DNA of 64,000 nucleotides from contig WTXI01000010.1 of NCBI GenBank assembly GCA_022376515.1, positions 248,001 to 312,000 on the forward strand, given 5' to 3'. Position numbers and translations under genes: made by a program. A model generated the notes under the pieces. The model did not search any database. It saw only the letters and a list, made by a program, of their open reading frames with translations, and was not told the DNA's origin. Each line of letters opens with the position of its first letter. Positions within the stretch are counted from its first letter, which is position 1. Positions 23,653 through 35,062 of the stretch are shown here, one piece after another. The stretch is from Lactifluus volemus (taxonomy: Eukaryota > Basidiomycota > Agaricomycetes > Russulales > Russulaceae).

Positions 23653-24539
23653 AAATTTTATGTGCTCAAAGCCTGACTCGGAGATAATGTGCGAGATTTC
23701 TGTGCACGATGTAGTTCCTTATTGATGCTTGAACTTGAAGCGGTTCATTTGATGCCCAGGTAAAGGTACATGCTTTAGGTAACCCAACAGGCAGTTGCTG
23801 TGGGAACTTTTCGATGGTTTCAAGGAAGGAATCCCAAATTGGATCTTGGGTTAACAGTCTCGGATTTTCACATGACAATGCCTGAAGGCCTGAATTCCCA
23901 GCCTTCATCCATTCAGGGATAAAAATCAATCTGGACCCGGGAGGTTGGCTTCAGAGAAGATCGAATCGTCTCATATTTCAAGGACGCCTGTTTTTTTTTT
24001 GGGGGGGGGGGTAGTAAAACAAAGGCGCGAGGCAGCGCTTACTACTTCCTGTCCTGTGAGATGTGAGTAGTTGAAGGAAAGCGGGAATCTACCACGAGAG
24101 TTGCCCTCGAGTTCTCGGCCAGGGATGCCATTGGAGCAATGCACTCACTCAGAATGATGCGTCGTAAGTTTCTCTCCGCTTATTTGCGGACCGCACGTGA
24201 CTCGGATTCTCGGGCTCGGGCTGGCTACTTGGCACCGTTTCATTATGGGCTATGACTATATTAAGTTACAAGTCTTACCCTTCTTGCAGTTACTCGGTGT
24301 CGGTGGTATTTGTGGGCCGTGGAAGAGAGTACCAAATAAAGGAAAAATGGTAGCGGAGCCGGCGTAAGTCGTTGTCTGATTTCCATTGCGCAGCACCTCC
24401 GGTAAGCACGCACATGGTGCAAAAATTTTAAGCCACGACCGTTCCTCTGTCGACAGGCTGCCACTCAAGGCGGTGTGTCTCACCTTAAATCTCAGTTCGA
24501 TCAATCGGACCTTGCCATCAGCCTGCCCATGCCCAAACA
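23653..24539. other. no recognised gene
   Basis: A minus frame at 23666-23929 has no family I know. A T10G10 run lies at 23991-24010, a possible assembly weak point. Confidence 0.3.
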
Positions 24540-24850
24540 ATTCATGTGGTGCGCCATGAAATATAACAAGGATATCTTATCTTGGTCTAGGTCACTATCT
24601 GTCGCAAAATTTTCGTCAGATACGACTGAACGGAATCTGGAAGGAATAGGTCCAGTGATGGCAAGCCAGATGCTGAGTTTGGACCATTTGGTCACGTCAC
24701 TAGCAAGGGTGGGTAGAATCGTCATGTCTGTGAATAGTACCTCATCTGTCCTCTTCGTCGTCACTATCGACCCATTTTATGCGCCGATTCATTTTTTACT
24801 CAACGTATCTCCTCAGTAGAATAATCTCTGTGCTCAACTCGGACGTTTGC
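24540..24850 (+). repeat. degenerate copy (R0) of the MED25-tail repeat
   Basis: Around 24600-24665 the sequence matches the repeat seen at 40625-40695 (TTCGTCAGATAC, then CGGAATCT, GGAAGGAATAGGTCCAGTG). The segment ACTCAACGTATCTCCTCAGTAG near 24797 matches the intron end at 40808-40828. It is the oldest and least complete copy and lies in plus orientation. Confidence 0.55.
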
Positions 24851-25790
24851 TTGAACATTCCTTACATTTGTTGCTAGGCAATATAAAGGCGACTCATTCG
24901 GTGGCCTACGCCTCGAAACAAGATAGCCGGGTGGAGGAATGGAAAGACGTTACTACTTTGTTGCCATTTGAAAGAAACGATGCGTTTGGGTTCATCGCGC
25001 TGAGACCGCATTTGCAGGTGCAGTATGGCGGCCCCGGGGAGATTTCTATAATGTCCTGTTCAGTGACTTCAATAGCTGTTGCTGTCGTTCACGACGCCGA
25101 GGGAGTCAAGGAATCCTCCTAGGAGAAAACGTAGACATTGAAGATACTGGGAGGACTCCAATTACAAACCACCGACATTCAAGACTAGCTACATACTCCG
25201 GAAATGCCAGTGATGGTGAGGGTTTACAAAGATCATTGCACGGAAGCCCAACTTTTGAAGGGAGAAAGGCAATTGGTACATATGCATCAAGCACAGAAAT
25301 TACTCTACAGAGGAGGTGCATTAAATGCGTAAATGCGACAGTGTGTAGAGTACAGATAAACTCACTGGCACGAAATGATATCTTCCGGGAAGTGCTGGTG
25401 GATGGTCTGTCCTGCCACCACTCAACCCATTCCCTCCAGGTGAGATTCCGCTCAGCTGTATTTGACGAGTTTTGCCCAACACCTGAGCCTATCTGGCTAA
25501 TTTGGGGCTCCGTTTGAGCTGTGTGACTTGGTCTGGCTTTATGTGATCTGTTGCGAAAGAAGTAGAGGACCCCTGTACGACAACGGTCAGCCGTGGCGGA
25601 GGCCACGTGACGACTCGGGCTTGACCAACTGAGGATCATACGTGTGACCTTTGAGGCCTTTGAGGTTGTGTTGGCCATGAAAAACGTTGGGTAGATAGTT
25701 GTTAGGAGGACTGAGTTGGTGTGAAGTGAATGTGAAAAGGAGGGTGAACCTAGTGAACCTTTATCATGTCTCTACTTGTGCAGTCCAGTG
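24851..25790 (-). repeat. copy R1 of the MED25-tail repeat
   Basis: In minus orientation it begins near 25790 and carries MANTTSKASKVTRMILSWSS, then NRSHKARPSHTAQTEPQIS and NLTWREWVEWWQDRPSTSTS. It runs on to the TTGCTAGGCAATATAAA end near 24875. The same order is seen at 38285-39040, 40520-41290, 44140-44900 and 45900-46640. Several frames are open over parts of it, but I treat it as a duplicated gene tail. Confidence 0.75.
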
Positions 25791-25837
25791 GTCTTGCAAA
25801 CTTCATCAGCAAGATAACATCTTTCTTGCCGACTTTT

Positions 25838-27222
25838 AAGCTTGTCAGGGCTTGTCACGTCTTGTTAGTGATTAACAAGGGTAACCCTGGGGTATCTTTA
25901 TTGATACCCTTACCCTTACCCCAGCAAACCCTTACCCCAAGGCTGGGGTTGGGGTTTTTGTGGGGTACAGGCAGGGGTACACAGACCTGATCTAGAGGTT
26001 AGTGTTGGGGTCATGCCTCCTATAAGGTAAGTGTGTCACTGTGTGTGCCATTGTCTCCACCTACTGCTGCTGCCACTGCCACCCCACTGCACCTAATTAA
26101 AGCATCTGTTTCAACCTCTGCCTGTCTCCTTGCTTCCATTATTGTCTCTCTGCTGCATGCATGCCACTGCACCTTGCCATATTATCCAACCCTGTCTCAT
26201 CTGTCATCCTGCTGCTCTCTTGCTTCCCTGCTGCATGCACACTTCTGCACTTTGCCAAAACATCCATTGTTACCTTATCTACCCTCCTGTTGTTCATTTT
26301 ACCTCCATTCTGCCTGCACACTGCTGCACCTCATCACAGCATCTATTTCTGCCTCTGCCTTTCTCCTTGCTTCTCTTATTGACTCCCTGCTGCATGTGTG
26401 CCACCGTGCCTTGCCATATTGTCCAACCCCACCTCATCTATCATCCTATTGCCACTCTCACTTCCCTGCCACATGTGCGCCACTGAGCTTCTCCACAGCA
26501 TCTATTTCTGCCATGTCCACTCTGCTGTTATCTCCCCCACCTCTCTTCTGCATGTGTGCCGCTGCATCTTATAAAAGCGTCCATTTTCACTGCCTCCTCA
26601 TCACCCTGTTCATCTGACCCCTTCCCTGCTGCGCACACTGCTGTGCCTTGCCACAACATCTACTCCCACTTCCTCTGCCCTCCTGCTGCTCCCCTCATCT
26701 CCCTGTCATGCACGCACTACCACACATTGCCATAGCATCCACTCCCTTCTTCTCTACCACCCTGTTATTCATCTTGCCTCCTTGCTGTGCATGTGCAGCT
26801 GCGCATTGCCATAGCATCCATTCTTATCTCCCCCACCCTCCTGTTGTTCTTCTTGCCTCTCTGCCATATGCACACCACTGCACCTCATCACAGCATCCAT
26901 TTTCACCACCACCTCTCCCCCTGCTCCTCTCATTGCTTCTCTGAGTATGCCTGGGCCCCTATCAACACATCCCCCCTGTTGCATCCTCAGACATCTTCTC
27001 TGTTACTCTTCTATTGTCTTCACCTGCTATGGCATCTGGGGTCCCTCTGGGGTCTGGGGGTCTGTTGGGGTATGTGAAGACATACCCTTACCCTTACCCA
27101 ACAGTTACCCTACCCTCAAACCCCAGGGGTTTGAGATACCCCTGTTGATCACTACGTCTTGTCAGGGCTTGTCAACAAGCTGACAAGCTCTGACAAGCTC
27201 TACAAGATGACAAGCTGTTAAC
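25838..27222. mobile_element. non-autonomous element with inverted ends
   Basis: The left end (AAGCTTGTCAGGGCTTGTCA..., 25838 on) and the reverse complement of the right end (to 27222) share AGCTTGTCAG blocks, TAGTGATTAACAAGGG / TAGTGATCAACAGGGG and G-rich GGGGTATC...TTACCC segments. The interior is the minisatellite described next. No coding capacity. The ends hold many GACAAG/CTTGTC units, like the subterminal repeats that DNA transposases bind. No target-site duplication could be fixed by eye. Confidence 0.55.
26070..26950 (+). repeat. minisatellite, ~80-bp unit, about 11 copies
   Basis: Repeating pattern: CTGCTGCATG, then a variable CACACCACTGCACC, CATAGCATCCATT, a C/T-rich stretch, CTCCTGTTGTTC and TTGCCTCC, about 77-81 bp long. 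Units begin near 26150, 26229, 26308, 26388, 26466 and so on. Units differ by roughly 15-30%. The open frames across it are composition effects. Confidence 0.85.
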
Positions 27223-27562
27223 ACATTGCCAGTGCGCTTCCTACTTTTAGTTACTACAGTAAATCTCCCCGGGCCAGACAGCAGAATCTACTGGCACATG
27301 TCGCGGCATGCGCCAGGTCTGCAGCACAATTGCCTGGTGCACTACCCTGGTGCAATCAGGGGGCGGAGTCCGCGTGCCGTACGACTCAGAGGAACGGGGT
27401 AATGGCTTTGTCGATGAGACACAACAAGGCCCGGGATCGGCGAGACCGTGACATTGTGGCGACAGGGATTCACGAGTCACCGCGGGACATTCAGGCTGGC
27501 TGAGGCTACACCTCCTTTGACGTCACAGCGTTTGAACCAAAATATTGAAACGCTATGAATTT
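27223..27562. other. spacer between two mobile elements
   Basis: No gene. It probably contains the 3' end of the Plavaka element, but I could not find terminal repeats matching the 30.8-31.2 kb side. Confidence 0.3.
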
Positions 27563-30500
27563 TTAAGTCAAAAACTCGTGGGTATGGTGGTCAATCACGT
27601 TGTTAACGAAATATGCACGAAATACATCGAGAGAGTCGTAAAACTGAAGGTCTTCTGGTATGAATGATGTTCCATAAATGGGGAGAAGGTGCGCAGCTCT
27701 TGCGACACAGTCTAAGTGAATTACTGAAAGGGTACGATGGCCATTACCTGTGAATTCGGGCTGCACCACCCACATGCCAGTATTTTCATCAGGCACATTA
27801 CCTGGAACTAGCCAGTGAACGAGTGCACACGGAAGGTATTCGTCTCTGAATGTAAATGAGAAAAAAAGGAGTGCACAGCCTATAGTCAGGCCGTGCATTG
27901 GATCCACCTCTGATCCAGTTTTGATAAACATAGTGTCGTGTCGCGCATATTTGCCTTGCCAATTCGGATGTGAGTGTATTCGCTCATGGTACATTCCGCC
28001 AGCTCCACAGAGATCGCTTGGTGCGAAGAACCGGGCAATAGCAGAGTGATATACAAAGATACGGCCAGTAAAGTCGGGACAATCTTCAATGTTGACATTG
28101 GTGGATGAGACATCAGCGTCTGGGTTTACATGGTCATATAGGAATCGGCGGAGGATGTCTGGGAAGCGGGGTTGATTGATGTAGATTGCCAGGGGCTCAA
28201 GTGAACGTGGATAGCCTCGCGCTATTACTGCCGGTTAGTTCAAGTTGTCACCAAGAGGATAAAAAAGGTGACGTGCCAGGTGTCTGAGCTAGCTCAACGG
28301 AAGACAAGGATTTGGGCCCCTGGGCTGGGCCATAGTCATCGTTGTCCGCATTGTTGTCAGTGTTCATTGGTGCCCTTGGTTGTGGCGTTTCACCCCTGAG
28401 AAGCATGGCCTGATACGTCGACGTGGTCCCATCCATCATCCCAAGTCGGGTAAACACCTGACGCACAGCAAGTAGCTTATCTAGCCGACAGTTCGTTCGC
28501 AGCATCTGAGCCAGGGCCCTAAACCGGTTTGAGCGTCGCCAGGGCTCCTTCACCGCCTTGATGTGTTTCGACTCTGTTATTGACGAGCACAGGCCATTTG
28601 GTGATCCAAACAGGCGGATGGAGCGTAGGTAGTGCATGAGCGAGTGCTGCCGCGGGAGTGATATGCGATCCCCCTTAACTCCAGCGGTGCCAACAAAGAC
28701 CTCCCTGTAGGAATGAAACCGAGCAAGTGCATTCCTGAGTTGAGAGAGCCCATCGCGAGAGATGGCATTGCGTCGCGCAATGTAACAGAAGTCTAGAAAA
28801 GCTGATAGACATTTCACCATGTCATCCGGCACGTGTCCAGATATAGCCGCTAGATATACCTGCCGCCTTCTTGTTACCATAAGATGCGTGACCATATAAT
28901 ACAACCCTTACCTTCATGAGGGCCTTAGAGTCATTCCCAGTCCATTGCTGGAAATCTCGGCCATCTGGAAAGCGGCGTAATCCAGGGAATGGCGGCACAG
29001 CAGAGATACTGTGATGGACACATCGAGTCAATTGCATACAAGGTGTTTGATAAGTGTGACGTACCGATAGTCAATATCAGCGATAATGGCCAGGCCTCGA
29101 GATTCTCCATGCTCCTCCATAAGATACTCATTGATCCATGTTACGATATGATCCTTGAATGTTCCCTTGATGACCTGGTGAAGTAAATCAGGGGTTAATA
29201 GTTCGTGGATGTCAGCACGGGGGAATTCATGGGTGAATGGCTGTAAACTTCTTTTGATTGAATGAAGGAGACTAGGAGTATATGAACGTACGACAACATC
29301 AGCGCGGACACCGAAATCTGTCCAGAGAGTGCCTGGTTCCCATGCACCGATAAGGAACTCCGTTTTGGGCTCGCTCCTTTTGCAAGACCCTTCACGATCG
29401 AGATCGTGAGGAGGCGCATTGCACCTGTGCGTTTAATATTACTATATTAGTGTGTGCATCAAAAGGGGTCAAGATAAACACGTACTTTGGGCACCAACCC
29501 TGCACAATCCCTGATAGCCACACCTGTTCAGGGTAATCAGCGATGTAAGGCCCCAGCCCATATATCGCGCGACGAAAGTGTCCATCGGGACATTTACTAT
29601 TTCGGGGTTTGACATTCCTGACTTCAGGGGCTCGAAAATACTTGCAAGCGACGCATGGTAGAGTTGTCGGCAGAATGTTTGGAATATCGGAGTGTTCCTA
29701 TTTTTCTTAGCCGCTAGCGAACTTGTTCAATCAACTCGGATGAGAGGAAATGATATACTTACTTTTTGGAATAGGGAGAAATGCGACAGGGAGTAAGGCG
29801 TTTCCGTGAGCACGCCGTGCTGTGTTTGTTAGATTACCAGGTGACATATACACCGGATGATATTCTTGATGCCCTGTCGCAATGGAGACAGTTGTCTTGT
29901 CACTTCCAGCTATGACAGGGACAAACATGGCCCCATGCGTGGATCTGTCCTCTGCAATAATATCCTTCTGTAGTGTCAGTGTGAATAAAACCACTGAGAG
30001 TAGACCGACGTACCGCCTGCTTCCAAGCCCAATTTGCGGACATCAGATTTGATCGCACGCGTTTACCATCGCGATCAAGCTGCTTGTACGGGGTGTAATT
30101 GATGGAATCTGCGTAATCCGGTGTGGCCAGTTGATGGAGAAGAACCTGACGCGCATCACGCATACAGAGTTCATAGGTTTCGGTCATCCACTTTGGTGGA
30201 GTGCCCAGAGGCAATGGGCCTCGGTAATGGACATGGTAAACTTTCCATGGTGCGTCACCATGCTGGATAGCATCGATAGTGCGATACAAGTCAGCTGCAT
30301 TCTTCCATGGAACATCACCTCCAAGTTCCATCACCGATGCCGCCCACAAATCGATGGCTTTGTCTATATTACCTTCGGAAGTCTGAAGTTCGACGAAGTG
30401 GTAATATGCGAAGTCAAAATCGACCCGAGAGTGAAACGGGTGCCAAGGGTTGTGTGAAGCGTCCTCAGAAAGGGTAGGAGGCGGTGGCAAAGTGTGGGGG

Positions 30501-30770
30501 GGAAGATTGTTGCCATTCTCATCGCAAGGGACTCCTACACAGTGTCAGCACACATTTAAAAGAGAATAACAGTGCATTACCGTTCAAATATGGATGAAAT
30601 TGCTTAGTAGCATAGGTTTCAACGACCTCCGAGTCATCTGAGCCACCAGGTGTGAACTGCCGATGTAGTGCATTCTTGTGGTGGTTTAAACCACGGCCAG
30701 ACTTGAATGTGCGAGAGCATACAGAGCAAGAGAACGCCATATGAGATTGGGAGACAACCAGGTTGGCCAT
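27563..30770 (-). CDS. Plavaka-type transposase, with a one-base frameshift
   Basis: Nuclease of a basidiomycete DNA-transposon class (Plavaka, described with the KDZ elements). An N-terminal C2H2 zinc finger (CSVC...HH...H) is followed by WHPFHSRVDFDFAYYHFVEL, DIIAEDRSTHGAMFVPVIAG, a KTTVSIATGHQEYHPVY block, DGHFRRAIYGLGPYIADYPE, FPRADIHELLTPDLLHQVIKG, FPGLRRFPDGRDFQQWTG, SLPRQHSLMHYLRSIRLFG and SSITESKHIKAVKEPWRRSN. The C-terminal part shows FFAPSDLCGAGGM and GMWVVQPEF. About eight introns. All blocks are present in order, but at 29592-29596 one base is missing between NPEIV and KCPDGHF. Start 30770 (30740 also possible). It is divergent from the gene at 31230. Confidence 0.85.
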
Positions 30771-31229
30771 CGTGGCAGTATTGTCACTACGCGAGGTTGG
30801 GGCGCCAGAAGGTGAACTTGGGGGTCGGACTAAGTACCACACTCAGGCTCACAGTGAACTAAGGTCGTCCGTCGGAGTATGAGACCCAAGCGAGTTGGCC
30901 ATAGTTCCGGTACTAGGTTACAAGTCGCAGTCAGGGTGCCAGGGACAGAACACTGGCATGCGGTCGGAGTATTGCACTCACGGTGAATGTCGGAGTATGA
31001 GCAAGTGTGCTAAGGTTGAACTGGTTAGTATCGAGGATAAAACAGCAGCAAATACAGTAGCGAACATACGGCGTTGAAAAAGAGGGGAGAACTTGAAAGG
31101 GCACCCCCGCCCCCCAAGAATCTGCTAAGCAACTGCCCACCTTTGCTTACCCTCACTCTTTATTTTCCCGTTAACCTAACTGCTCGATCAGCATTGTCAT
31201 TCCTTATCAAACTACCAAAGCATACCTTG
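30771..31229. promoter_or_regulatory. divergent intergenic region of the Plavaka pair
   Basis: 459 bp between the two start codons. CGGAGTATG(A) recurs at about 30874, 30966 (CGGAGTATT) and 30991, with GGTCG/GGTGAATG neighbours. These short direct repeats could be transposase- or regulator-binding sites. Confidence 0.4.
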
Positions 31230-33693
31230 ATGCCTCAGCCTCGCCGTTTAACCCGCTCATATGCCGTCGCCGACTTGACCACGCTGACGTCGTCGCCTCA
31301 AACAAGTTCCCAACCAGACTCTGTGAGTATAGACTAGCACCGCATTTAGCACGCTGACAATGTCCCAAAGCTTCACAACACTCCCGTGGATATGGAGTCG
31401 GCAGATGTGGAGGTGGCACTCCCTAAGACTGCAAATGCAGTAGGGAAGTACCAAAACCTCCCACGTCGATTGCCTAACCCAACACGCACTTCTCGAGTCG
31501 CAAACCCTGGTGCCCCAGATATGAAACGTCCCAAGCGGCCAACTTCTGAGGTTCAAGCAACACTAGAGCGTAAAAAGGAGCTAAGTGTTCAATTAAAGGC
31601 ACTGGAGAAAGCTAAGGTAGAGACAATGGCGGCTATGGAGGTCGATGATATGTTGTCCGATTCACTGGGCTCGGAAGACGAAGAGGAAGAAGTTGCCGCT
31701 GCAGCAAGGGCTACTGATGACACCCTTGACTATCTAAGCGATAAAGAGGTGACACTAGTTGAGATCGAGTCGGAAGGTGAAGACGAATCAGAGGACCAGG
31801 ACCAGGACCAAGACCAGAACGGGGACGAGAACGAGAACGAGGAAGAGGACGAGGACGACGGAGTCATCATGATGGTGACTGCTAGTAAGAAAAACGCCAA
31901 GAAAACCATTGTAAGCCAACCATGCAGGGGTTTTATGAAGCGAGCTGACAGGTGGCACAGAGAACCAAAAAGCCAGCAAAGGGAGAGGTCCGAGCGGCTG
32001 TGGATGCTGCAATCAAGGCGGGACGAAAGAGGCAATTAGTGGCTGAGAGTGCTGAGAGCGGCCTGGGTCCAAGGTGACGAATATCACACGATCCATCATT
32101 TCCCATGAATGATATCTGACAGCCTGAGATATTTGATCCAATAGTACGGCGAAGAAACCAAAGGTGGCTCCATTTCCATCCGGACTGGTTGCGAACTGGA
32201 AGGGAAAGACGCAGAAGGGTGTGGCAGGGAAAGAGTCACCACTGGCAAGCAAGGACTCGGAGCCAGTTGGTGGCCTAAATGATGACGACGCAGCTGGGAT
32301 TCGGCCCTTTGATGGGAAGAAAGGCCAGCGACATGTGAACTCCAGGGACCGGCGTGAAAACAATGTATTTCATCATCACATTGCGGCGGCCCTCAATTAT
32401 CGGATAGACAAGGCTGACCATGACATTCACACAGACTGTCATCATCAGCAAGGCTAGCAACGATCATGAGGACAACAAGTCACTGGCATCAACGCCGCGG
32501 CGCCCTAAACCCAGACTGGTCGTCTCTGTTGGTAATAAACGGGACAATTCTAGATATGACTTGACCTCCCCCAGGCCCACTGGCTTCTTATCTGCTAGCG
32601 TCCAATCTGCCACGGGGGACATTCCGTCAGGCGACCCAGAGGATGCCAGTGGGCTTCCTGAGTTCGTTCGTGCCGCTTGGAAGTCTAAGTTCTTGCCGAC
32701 CCTTTACGCGTACCTCGGGTCCCTCGAACGACCTTGGGATCTCTCTGAGGATTGGGAGGGTCAGATGATGTCAAGGTAATCCAGATGCTCATTGACATCG
32801 TTTACCCACAATCGGGCTACAAAGTGAAACTGAATGACCGAATCTTTGCAATGGTATGTGTAAACTGTTTTCGAATTCCTACCGTATATCACTAACATCC
32901 AACTGAACTCTCGTGCATTCACACCGGCAGGCCAAAAGTCGCATTAATGATAAGCGCACGTTTTTTGGGCGACATGCAATCAAGATTGTGACCGCATTTT
33001 TCGACTCCGCTGATTTTGCAGACAATTGCTTTGGCCTCACGATTTCAGACTACGCTCAATGGGCCGCAAGGTCCAATGGCCCTGGAATCTGGGAAATACC
33101 AACCCCGATTGATTGCCTTTACCCAGTAAACTCACCCCGTTACATCGTACGTCCAAAATTTCATTTGTATTCTCCTTTCGCCGATCTCATGATTCACTGT
33201 GTTCCAGAAACCCCAGAATATCTTTCAATCAGCATTCGTCATATCCTCGCTCACGTATTTTCTCAAATCGACCAAGCATAGTTGCTTTGATTTTGGTTAT
33301 CCAAAGGGCGCGCTCGCCATGGCTGCCGCTGGCGTGCGTGTTTATTGGTACCCTGAGTGCCGGACTGCCGGTACAGATGCTGATTGGACCCTAGATCGAG
33401 CGCGCATTTCTGATGTATATAACTGGCGAGCCCGTGGATATGGGTCATTTCTCGCGCAGATAGTCGGTAACAAGGTTGATGACTACATAGTGAACACCAA
33501 GAAGCTCAGCGAGAGACGGTGGAAGAGTATTCTAGGAAGCTGTGGAGCACACGCAGTCGCGGCCTGGAAAGGGGATCAAGATGGCGAGATCTCCATGACC
33601 AACACTGGCACTAGTTCGATGGAGAAAAGGCGCCGAGTCCTTTATATTCCGAGCAGCCCAGTCGAATCCGCAGGGGGGTCGGACATGGAGTGA
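31230..33693 (+). CDS. DUF6532-like protein paired with the transposase
   Basis: Unknown function. Exons join to a protein with a basic N-terminus (MPQPRRLTRSYAVADL), an acidic Glu/Asp/Gln repeat region near residues 130-190, a basic region, and a folded C-terminal half: FVRAAWKSKFLPTLYAYL, DRIFAMAKSRINDKRTFFGR, FGYPKGALAMAAAGVRVYWY, NWRARGYGSFLAQIVGN. Family knowledge: the GYPKGALAL...AAAVxRA pattern is that of DUF6532-type Agaricomycete proteins; the match is partial. Introns near 31321-31368, 31909-31951, 32076-32161, 32775-32930 and 33147-33208 are clean. No lesion seen, in contrast to the adjacent transposase. Confidence 0.55.
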
Positions 33694-34169
33694 ATGGTAA
33701 GTGCCAGTGCTCGGAGTGCGACCACAGTATCTCACTGACAATTGCTTTAGCACCTCGGCCACCTCCTCCGACTGCGCGCCCATGCACGCCCGTCCGAGTC
33801 GTGGGCGCAGCCAAGCCCATATATACCCTTTCCCCATGTCCTCAGTTCGTTTCTCTATGCCAAATCATATTTCTTCAGTTCCCAGAATATTTCGCTCCAC
33901 CTACACACTCCGAATCGAAAATACCACGCGCCCTTCATTATCGGTTCAATACCCCCCATCTTCCGGGACGCGTTACACACGATTGTATCGGACGTTCTTA
34001 TCGATTTCCGCGCGGTCATATTTGTGAATGCGTCATTATATAGGTGTAGATCGAGTTGTATCTAGATCCCCCTAATCAACATTTGATCTACATCCTTTCG
34101 TGTGCTCAGCGCCCCCAACCTCATCTGATGCCCCTTTTCTCATTTCTCACACTCCCGAGCAGATCTGAG
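33694..34169. other. 3' flank, nothing recognised
   Basis: Plus frames of up to ~115 codons exist but have no recognisable motif. Probably 3' UTR and spacer. Confidence 0.3.
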
Positions 34170-34400
34170 TCCATCTTGTGCACTTGTTGTCTTGTGTACA
34201 TGTGCACTTGCATGCTTGTGCACTTGTTTCGTCTTGTATGCACAAATATCTGACCATCTTGTGTGATTTCATACCTACCTTGTGGCTCTTGTGTCTTGTC
34301 CACTTGTAGGTCTTGTAGGAGCTTTTTAGAGCTTGTGGGAGCTTGTGGGAGCCTGTTGACAAGACGTGACAAGAGAAAAAGACGTGACAAGAAAATTGTG
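34170..34400. repeat. CTTGT-rich region ending in GACGTGACAAG repeats
   Basis: About 20 CTTGT units (GCACTTGT, GTCTTGT, GAGCTTGTGG) lead to GACAAGACGTGACAAGAG and AAGACGTGACAAGAA at 34357-34395. The same GACAAGACGTGACAAG/CTTGTCACGTCTTG word is found at both ends of the 25.8-27.2 kb element. Confidence 0.55.
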
Positions 34401-34567
34401 AAAATCCTGATGTTGCAACTTTGGAGCGTGTGCCAATCCCGTACAAGGACACTTCCCCAATCATACAAAACCACCGACATACAGATTCCCCTTCCAGAAG
34501 TTCTCCATTCTCCAACGGATATCTCCATTATGTCTTTTGCGAATTCAAAATTATCTTCATCTTGCGC

Positions 34568-35062
34568 TCTTTTTTTTAAGTCTGCATTTATATCCCGCTG
34601 CGGTACCGTGTAGCCAAGGCAATGAGGCGGACCCCCGGATAAAGGCGAGGGAAACCGGAGGGAGTAGCGTTGCACTCAGTGGACGGTTTCATGGCTGGAG
34701 GGGTTTTTGTACTGCTGTTTTAGGAAGGTACACTAATCTACGGGGTTTATTCTGCTTCTTCCTGCGGGTTGAGTTGGACCGGGTCCCAGACCTGTCTTGG
34801 GAACATGCAGGCGCGGGTGGACTTGATAAAGCGGGCAGGTGGCGATGACGTGTTCGACGGTTTGAGCGGGGGCTCTGCGCCTGCTCCGCATGGGCAGGTG
34901 GTGTGCAGATCGGGTCGGAATCTTGCGGTGTAGGAGCCGATGGACGCGTGGCCCGTGACGGGCGTGATGAGCCTATGAGGGTGGTGAAGACCGCTCGCTC
35001 ACAGCATTTTATCCTTGGATAACGCGTGAGAGGATCGGAGGGGGGGGTGGGGCGATCGCGTT
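34568..35062 (-). mobile_element. 5'-truncated LINE tail (Tad-like), poly(A) on minus strand
   Basis: Minus strand encodes TPVTGHASIGSYTARFRPDL, HTTCPCGA and, after a frame slip, QTVEHVIATCPLY. This is the C-terminal zinc-knuckle tail of the reverse transcriptase/RNase H ORF of fungal non-LTR elements. A ~250-nt 3' UTR ends in AAATGCAGACTT and A8 (T-run 34570-34577). TTCATCTTGCGCTC (34554-34567) and TTCATTTTGCACCC (35063-35076) differ by three transitions and may be an aged target-site duplication. Confidence 0.7.

Noticed and set aside
25890..25960. Telomere-like CCCTTACCCTTACCCC runs (also 27080-27110)
   Set aside because: The fungal telomere repeat is CCCTAA/TTAGGG; here the order is CCCTTA, the runs are short and they sit inside inverted element ends.
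26033..27077. Cys/Leu-rich open frames in the 26 kb array
   Set aside because: They follow the ~80-bp minisatellite and are present in several frames at once.
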